Notes under the pieces: model-generated
The model's input: the letters and a program-made list of their open reading frames with translations, nothing else
What the model was told of the DNA's origin: nothing
Databases searched by the model: none
Source: DATEEW01 sp035273665
Lineage (GTDB): Bacteria; Pseudomonadota; Gammaproteobacteria; Burkholderiales; SG8-39
NCBI GenBank assembly: GCA_035273665.1
Contig: DATEOW010000030.1
Location: 1 to 5,602 of the forward strand
Reading direction: 5' to 3'
DNA length: 5,602 nucleotides
Position numbers and translations under genes: made by a program
In this document: positions 5,383-5,602 of the stretch, in pieces
Layout of the letters: each line of letters begins with the position of its first letter
Numbering within the stretch: position 1 is the stretch's first letter

Positions 5383-5602
5383 TTAACTACGCGCAACCAC
5401 ATACACGCCGACGATAATGATGCCGATCCCCAGTAAACGCATGGGAGTGACCGATTCGCCGAAGAGGTAATACGCCGCCACGGCATTGACCACATAGCCG
5501 ATGGAAAGCATGGGATAGGCGATGCTGACTTCCACGCGCGAGAGCGCCATGATCCACACGACCACGCTGATCGCATAACAGACCAGGCCGCCGAGAATAT
5601 GG
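5383..5602 (-). CDS. SMR/EamA-type membrane protein, 3' part (ArnE/ArnF-like putative L-Ara4N flippase subunit)
   Basis: The last 72 residues are visible, and the start lies beyond the window. The frame reads from 5601 without interruption to TAA at 5385-5383. Three hydrophobic segments (about visible residues 2-20, 26-46 and 53-70) joined by short polar turns (ALSRVEVSIAYP and FGESVTPMRLLGIGI) match helices 2-4 of a four-helix small multidrug resistance protein; typical members are 105-130 residues. In enterobacteria ArnE and ArnF are two such proteins proposed to flip undecaprenyl-phosphate-L-Ara4N across the inner membrane, and position directly ahead of arnB supports that role here. Whether a second partner gene lies upstream cannot be seen. 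A GTG at 5565 lies inside the frame but would give only a truncated protein and is not a credible start. A general EmrE-like drug exporter is the alternative. Confidence 0.85.
   Translation of the reverse strand, partial: HILGGLVCYAISVVVWIMALSRVEVSIAYPMLSIGYVVNAVAAYYLFGESVTPMRLLGIGIIIVGVYVVARS

Overview
This window is almost entirely one operon read on the minus strand, encoding synthesis of undecaprenyl-phosphate-linked 4-amino-4-deoxy-L-arabinose (L-Ara4N), the sugar that Gram-negative bacteria attach to lipid A (and in some lineages the inner core) to resist polymyxin and cationic peptides. In transcription order, from high to low coordinates: the 3' part of a small-multidrug-resistance (SMR/EamA) type membrane protein (5602-5383), arnB aminotransferase (5255-4143), arnC undecaprenyl-phosphate glycosyltransferase (4146-3151), a stand-alone ArnA-type formyltransferase (3136-2204), a stand-alone ArnA-type UDP-glucuronate decarboxylase/dehydrogenase (2145-1102) and arnD deformylase (1046-138). 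All five biosynthetic genes are complete and their key catalytic residues are visible. Coding density is high and nothing convincing is encoded on the plus strand.

The pathway can be read from the genes. The dehydrogenase oxidises and decarboxylates UDP-glucuronate to UDP-4-keto-pentose. ArnB transaminates this to UDP-L-Ara4N, the formyltransferase N-formylates it, and ArnC moves the formylated sugar to undecaprenyl phosphate at the inner membrane. ArnD then removes the formyl group, and the SMR-type protein is the likely flippase component (ArnE/ArnF role). The final lipid A transferase, ArnT, is not in the window; it could lie just beyond position 1, but the sequence does not show it.

The organism is a Gram-negative proteobacterium of moderately high GC. 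In Escherichia and Salmonella the two ArnA activities are fused in one polypeptide of about 660 residues. Here they are two genes, with an SMR gene ahead of arnB, an arrangement I associate with Burkholderia/Ralstonia-type Betaproteobacteria. That taxonomic placement is inference, and I cannot name a genus.

The less ordinary content is in the spacers. A possible 31-codon ORF with its own Shine-Dalgarno fills the 127-base gap between the SMR gene and arnB and ends 2 bases before the arnB start. A perfect 7-bp, 4-base-loop hairpin sits between the two ArnA-type genes. The arnD leader contains a degenerate 24-base repeat. The arnD 3' flank (1-137) holds a hairpin, a repeated 10-mer and a 12-bp palindrome, but no intrinsic terminator. 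I see no tRNA, rRNA, CRISPR, insertion sequence or defence system. This is a known pathway in a non-enterobacterial layout, not an evident new system.
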